Assembly: GCA_030528545.1 (NCBI GenBank)
Contig: JAUMYR010000007.1
Coordinates: 4,466 to 23,646 of the forward strand
Length of the DNA: 19,181 nucleotides
DNA from: Propionibacteriaceae bacterium
GTDB taxonomy: Bacteria > Actinomycetota > Actinomycetes > Propionibacteriales > Propionibacteriaceae
Direction: 5' to 3'
Shown here: positions 16,462-19,181 of the stretch, one piece after another
Numbering within the stretch: position 1 is the stretch's first letter
How the letters are laid out: each line of letters begins with the position of its first letter
Made by a program: the position numbers and the translations under genes
Notes under the pieces: generated by a model
The model's database searches: none
Seen by the model: the letters and a program-made list of their open reading frames with translations, nothing else
Told to the model about the DNA's origin: nothing

Positions 16462-17676
16462 CTAGGTCACCTGACGCACCAGGGCGATGGCGGCGCCTAC
16501 CACCTGAGCGGTCTGGGCCTGCCAGTTCGGTTCCTGGCTTCGGTAGGGACCGGTGGCCAAAGACACGATCACCGCGGCGGCCCGCAGCCTCAGTTCGACT
16601 GGATCCACCCGCTCATCGAACACCGGTACCCAGGTGGCCAGCAGCGAGCGCAGGCGTGCGGCCTGCTCGGCGTTCATGCCCTGGACCGTCGAAAGGTGGG
16701 CGATGAGGCAGGCTAGGTCGTCGGCCCGCCGCCCCGGGCCGATGGTGTCGACATCCAGGATCCCGACGATGCGGCCGTCGTGAACGTGCAGTTGTCCCTC
16801 GTGAAAATCGCCGTGAGTCGGTTCCGTTCCCAATGGGATACCACGCAAACCCGAGCGGATCTCACGAACCAGCCAGTCCAGCCGGGGAGATTCGCTGGGC
16901 AGTGCCTGAGCCACGATGTCGGCATAGTGTTCGACGGCATCGCTCCAGGGGGGCCTCCGCTCCAGGTCAGCGACCGCGGGCGGCATGGCGTCCAAGATGT
17001 TGATGAGCTGTTCGGCGGTGCAGGGCAGTTCTGGCTGGAAGATGGCCTTGGCCAGTGGACGGCCGGGAAGTTTCCGCAGGACCAGCAGCGCGTCCTCGGT
17101 CTCGGCGAGCACCTCGGGTGCGGGCAGCCCGGCTTCGGTGAGCAGCCGGTGCTTCAGCGCGATATCGCCGAAGACCTTGGGGCGCAGCACCTTGATGTAC
17201 AGCGTCATCGCACCGACCCGGGCGCGGACCACCGCGCGTCTGCGCGGCCGGTATCCGATCATGCGAAGATCCACTTCAGCCGGTGTTACCAGGCGCCCGG
17301 CCAGGTTCCGGGCATTGATGAGGTCGACGAGGTGTTCGGGATAGGCCACGCGGGCCAGACCGGGAAGATCGGGATCGCGGGGGTAGATCCAGACCGCCAC
17401 CTCGCGGTCCCCATCGGCGAAGATCTCGGCCAGGGAGTCGGTCTTGGTCGGCGCCCCGGCCCGCGCACTCACGCCCAGCAACTCGGTGCGGCGGCCATGG
17501 GGCCAGTCCACCTCGGCGTAATAGGTCGCGGTCGTCGAATGCTGGGGGGCCGAGTCCACGTGATCCAGCTGCCATCCGAGCAGGCGGCCCCCGGCATGCT
17601 GTACGGCGGCGACCAGCAGATCGGCGACGGCGTCGGTGGTCAGCAGGATCGAGCCATCCGGGTCCGGCTGTGACAT
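16462..17676 (-). CDS. APH/choline-kinase-fold phosphotransferase, substrate unknown
   Basis: A 404-residue protein with a C-terminal aminoglycoside-phosphotransferase-like kinase fold. A basic strand LYIKVLRP (159-166; probable ATP lysine 162) is followed by LPGRPL, then the catalytic loop THGDFHEGQ (287-295; Asp290) and the metal motif GILDVDTIGPGRRADDLA (305-322; Asp308). The catalytic loop has Gln295 where most APH kinases have Asn. The N-terminal ~150 residues are a separate domain, with no motif I recognise apart from a resemblance to the N-terminal cap of maltokinase-like proteins. The ATG at 17676 is chosen: AGGAGG is 4 nt upstream and the stop of the preceding gene overlaps it by one base (TGATG). 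It is not evidence of antibiotic resistance. Confidence 0.75.
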   Translation of the reverse strand: MSQPDPDGSILLTTDAVADLLVAAVQHAGGRLLGWQLDHVDSAPQHSTTATYYAEVDWPHGRRTELLGVSARAGAPTKTDSLAEIFADGDREVAVWIYPRDPDLPGLARVAYPEHLVDLINARNLAGRLVTPAEVDLRMIGYRPRRRAVVRARVGAMTLYIKVLRPKVFGDIALKHRLLTEAGLPAPEVLAETEDALLVLRKLPGRPLAKAIFQPELPCTAEQLINILDAMPPAVADLERRPPWSDAVEHYADIVAQALPSESPRLDWLVREIRSGLRGIPLGTEPTHGDFHEGQLHVHDGRIVGILDVDTIGPGRRADDLACLIAHLSTVQGMNAEQAARLRSLLATWVPVFDERVDPVELRLRAAAVIVSLATGPYRSQEPNWQAQTAQVVGAAIALVRQVT

Positions 17677-18992
17677 CACACCTCCTCTGCTGCCCCAGGA
17701 ATCCGACGCACGTGCAGCCAGGCCGCACGGCGGCCGTCAAGTTCGGTCACCGAGATCTCGAAGGTGGCGGTCTCCCCCTCCCCCGATCCGATGGCTGGCA
17801 GTGTAACCACGATCTGGTCGCCAAGACGCGGAATGGTGCCAGTTTGGGCCATGAGGTATCCAGCCACCGTGTCATAGGGGCCTTCGGGAAGCTCATATCC
17901 AGTCTTTTCGCCGAACTCCTCCAGGGTGGTGAGACCATCCAGGTCGGAGGCGTCAGCGTGAGTCTCCTGAGGGGCGTCGTACTCATCGGTGATGTCCCCG
18001 ATGAGTTCCTCCACGAGGTCCTCCAGCGTCACGATGCCAGCGGTACCGCCGTACTCGTCGCGGACGATCGCGAGGTGAGCGTTCTGGCCGCGCATCTCCG
18101 ATAGCGCCCGCAACACCTTCACCGTGTCGGGCAGGCTGACCACGGGCCGGGCGAGGTCACCGACGGTCACCGGCCTGGTGTGCTGGTCGAGGTCCATGAG
18201 GTCGCGCACGTGCAGGAATCCCATGACCCGGTCCACCGAACCCGCCGTGACCGGATAGCGCGAGTGCGGGGCTCCCCTGAGCACCTTGATGGCCTGGTGA
18301 GCGGGCAGGTCGGCCGCCAGGAACTCCACCTCGGTGCGTGGCACCATGACCTCACGCAGGCTGCGCTCTCCCGCGTCGAAGACCTCGTCGACGATCTGGC
18401 GTTCCTCGTCACCGAGGGTCTGGGAGCCGACCACCAGCGCCCGGATCTCTTCATCGCTGACCTGTTCCCGCCCGGCCGCCGGGTCTCCGCCCAGTACCCG
18501 GACCACGATGTCTGTCGAGATCCCGAGGAACCAGATGATCGGGCGGGCCAGCGTCGCGATGCCGCTGACCAGGGGGGCCAGCGCCAGCGAAAAGGACTCG
18601 GCGCGCTGCATCGCGAGCCTTTTGGCCGTCAGTTCGCCCAAGACGATCGAGAAATAGGAGATCGCGACGGTGATCAGGACCAGAGCCAGCGGCTCGGCGA
18701 TGCCAGCGGGGACGCCCCAGCCACCGAATACCTCGCCCAGAGCCCCGGACAGGGTGGCGCCGCCGTAGGCCGCGGACAGGAAACCAGAAACCGTGACCCC
18801 GATCTGCACCGCGGACAGGAATAGGTTCGGGTCGGAGTTGAGCCTGGCCACGGCCGCTCCACGCTTGCCGCGTCCGCTCAGCTGTTTGATCTGGGAGTCG
18901 CGCAACGACACCAAGGCCATCTCTGCGGCAGCGAAGATTCCACCGATCAGGATGAACAGGAAGATCAGGGCGATATTGGTCAGGATATCCAT
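17676..18992 (-). CDS. CNNM/CBS-domain membrane protein (CorC/HlyC, 'hemolysin C' family)
   Basis: A 438-residue protein with the full architecture. The N-terminal DUF21/CNNM transmembrane domain (~1-190) includes FAAAEMALVSL and LGELTAKRLAMQ. A tandem CBS pair follows (~205-330; MVPRTEVEFL, SRYPVT, GFLHVRDLM, ... HLAIVRDEYGGTAGIVTLEDLVEELIGDI). A CorC/HlyC C-terminal domain (~345-430; GYELPEGPYDTVAGYL) ends the protein. Family members are linked to Mg2+/Co2+ efflux and Na+-coupled transport; the 'hemolysin' name is historical and not a function claim. The ATG at 18992 gives the typical N-terminus; the ribosome site is weak (GAG). Its stop overlaps the start of the phosphotransferase gene by one base, so the two are probably cotranslated. 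Confidence 0.93.
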   Translation of the reverse strand: MDILTNIALIFLFILIGGIFAAAEMALVSLRDSQIKQLSGRGKRGAAVARLNSDPNLFLSAVQIGVTVSGFLSAAYGGATLSGALGEVFGGWGVPAGIAEPLALVLITVAISYFSIVLGELTAKRLAMQRAESFSLALAPLVSGIATLARPIIWFLGISTDIVVRVLGGDPAAGREQVSDEEIRALVVGSQTLGDEERQIVDEVFDAGERSLREVMVPRTEVEFLAADLPAHQAIKVLRGAPHSRYPVTAGSVDRVMGFLHVRDLMDLDQHTRPVTVGDLARPVVSLPDTVKVLRALSEMRGQNAHLAIVRDEYGGTAGIVTLEDLVEELIGDITDEYDAPQETHADASDLDGLTTLEEFGEKTGYELPEGPYDTVAGYLMAQTGTIPRLGDQIVVTLPAIGSGEGETATFEISVTELDGRRAAWLHVRRIPGAAEEV

Positions 18993-19034
18993 TCAGCTCG
19001 CTTGCTCGGCGGTCAAGACACCACTGTGCCATGA

Positions 19035-19050
19035 GCGGCACCGGTGCCGC
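19035..19050. promoter_or_regulatory. Perfect 16-bp palindrome in the divergent intergenic region
   Basis: GCGGCACCGGTGCCGC is an exact 16-bp inverted repeat between the CNNM/CBS gene and the divergent ribulokinase-like gene, about 40 bp upstream of the candidate araB promoter. LacI- and GntR-type sugar regulators use such dyads, but the binding protein is not identifiable here. Confidence 0.35.
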
Positions 19051-19090
19051 CAGCCAGCCGCGGATCCACGACTCCGTCGCGGCTCTAGCC

Positions 19091-19120
19091 TTGAGGCGGC
19101 CGCTGCGGGGGTATTAGCGT
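19091..19120 (+). promoter_or_regulatory. Candidate promoter for the ribulokinase-like gene
   Basis: TTGAGG (19091-19096) and TAGCGT (19115-19120) are separated by 18 bp. The latter fits TAnnnT and ends 8 nt before the ATG at 19129, so the transcript could be leaderless. No Shine-Dalgarno is present before this ATG. Confidence 0.4.
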
Positions 19121-19128
19121 TGGCGATC

Positions 19129-19181
19129 ATGAACAGCCCCGTCGTGATTGGTATTGACTACGGCACTCTCTCGGCGCGAGC
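19129..19181 (+). CDS. araB: Ribulokinase-like FGGY carbohydrate kinase, N-terminal fragment
   Basis: Only 17 full codons are inside the window, reading MNSPVVIGIDYGTLSAR and then running off the right edge. VIGIDxGTLSxRA is the first phosphate-binding strand-turn of FGGY kinases, and the TLS(A/G)RA form is typical of L-ribulokinase (AraB), which phosphorylates L-ribulose in arabinose catabolism. Other FGGY kinases usually read D(I/Q)GT(T/S)(S/N). With so short a stretch the assignment is likely but not certain. The gene is divergent from the CNNM/CBS gene with a 136-bp gap. Confidence 0.65.
   Translation, partial: MNSPVVIGIDYGTLSAR

Noticed and set aside
16462..17676. Aminoglycoside-resistance gene
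   Set aside because: The APH fold is shared by many metabolic kinases; the variant catalytic loop and chromosomal context give no support for resistance.
17676..18992. Haemolysin / virulence factor
   Set aside because: The CNNM-CBS-CorC architecture is an ion-transport family; the haemolysin label is historical.

Overview
The window is about 19.2 kb of high-GC, gene-dense chromosomal DNA. Short intergenic gaps, many ATGA/TAATG-type overlaps and strong G/C third positions all point to an actinobacterium. The pairing of an LpdA-type flavoprotein, divergent to purine nucleoside phosphorylase and a phosphosugar mutase, recalls the mycobacterial lpdA-deoD-pmmB neighbourhood. The exact family (perhaps Propionibacteriales) is inference. 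I see no rRNA, tRNA, CRISPR, transposase or phage gene.

Layout. Positions 1-464 (minus) hold the N-terminal part of an LpdA-like quinone reductase. Divergent to it is a purine nucleoside phosphorylase plus PGM2-like phosphopentomutase/phosphoglucomutase operon (497-2968, plus), which ends in a GC-rich hairpin. After an AT-rich promoter island come ornithine aminotransferase, ribonuclease HI and methionyl-tRNA synthetase (3128-7085, plus). A perfect 14-bp hairpin (7094-7127) separates this plus-strand block from a long minus-strand block. In transcription order the minus block runs: BmpA-type lipoprotein (16328-15228), a perfect 18-bp stem-loop, two-domain ABC ATPase, permease 1, permease 2, cytidine deaminase, adenosine deaminase, DUF2207 membrane protein and a uridine-kinase-like P-loop protein (ends 7161). 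Upstream of this block lies a second minus-strand pair, a CNNM/CBS (CorC/HlyC) membrane protein and an APH-fold phosphotransferase. At the right edge, divergent, is the start of a ribulokinase-like FGGY kinase.

How the genes work together. The minus block looks like a complete nucleoside uptake and salvage unit. The BmpA/ABC system would import nucleosides. Cdd and Add would deaminate cytidine and adenosine to uridine and inosine, and the P-loop kinase may phosphorylate uridine. On the other side of the window, PNP would split inosine or guanosine to base plus (deoxy)ribose-1-phosphate, and the PGM2-like mutase would convert that to the 5-phosphate.

Nothing here is clearly a new biological system. 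The points most worth a second look are the stem-loop between bmpA and its ABC partners, an apparent theme of leaderless promoters (TAnnnT 6-8 nt before start codons that lack a Shine-Dalgarno), the overlapping divergent -10 elements at 485-491, the AT-rich inverted repeat before rocD, the 16-bp palindrome before the ribulokinase gene, and the DUF2207 gene embedded in a nucleoside operon.
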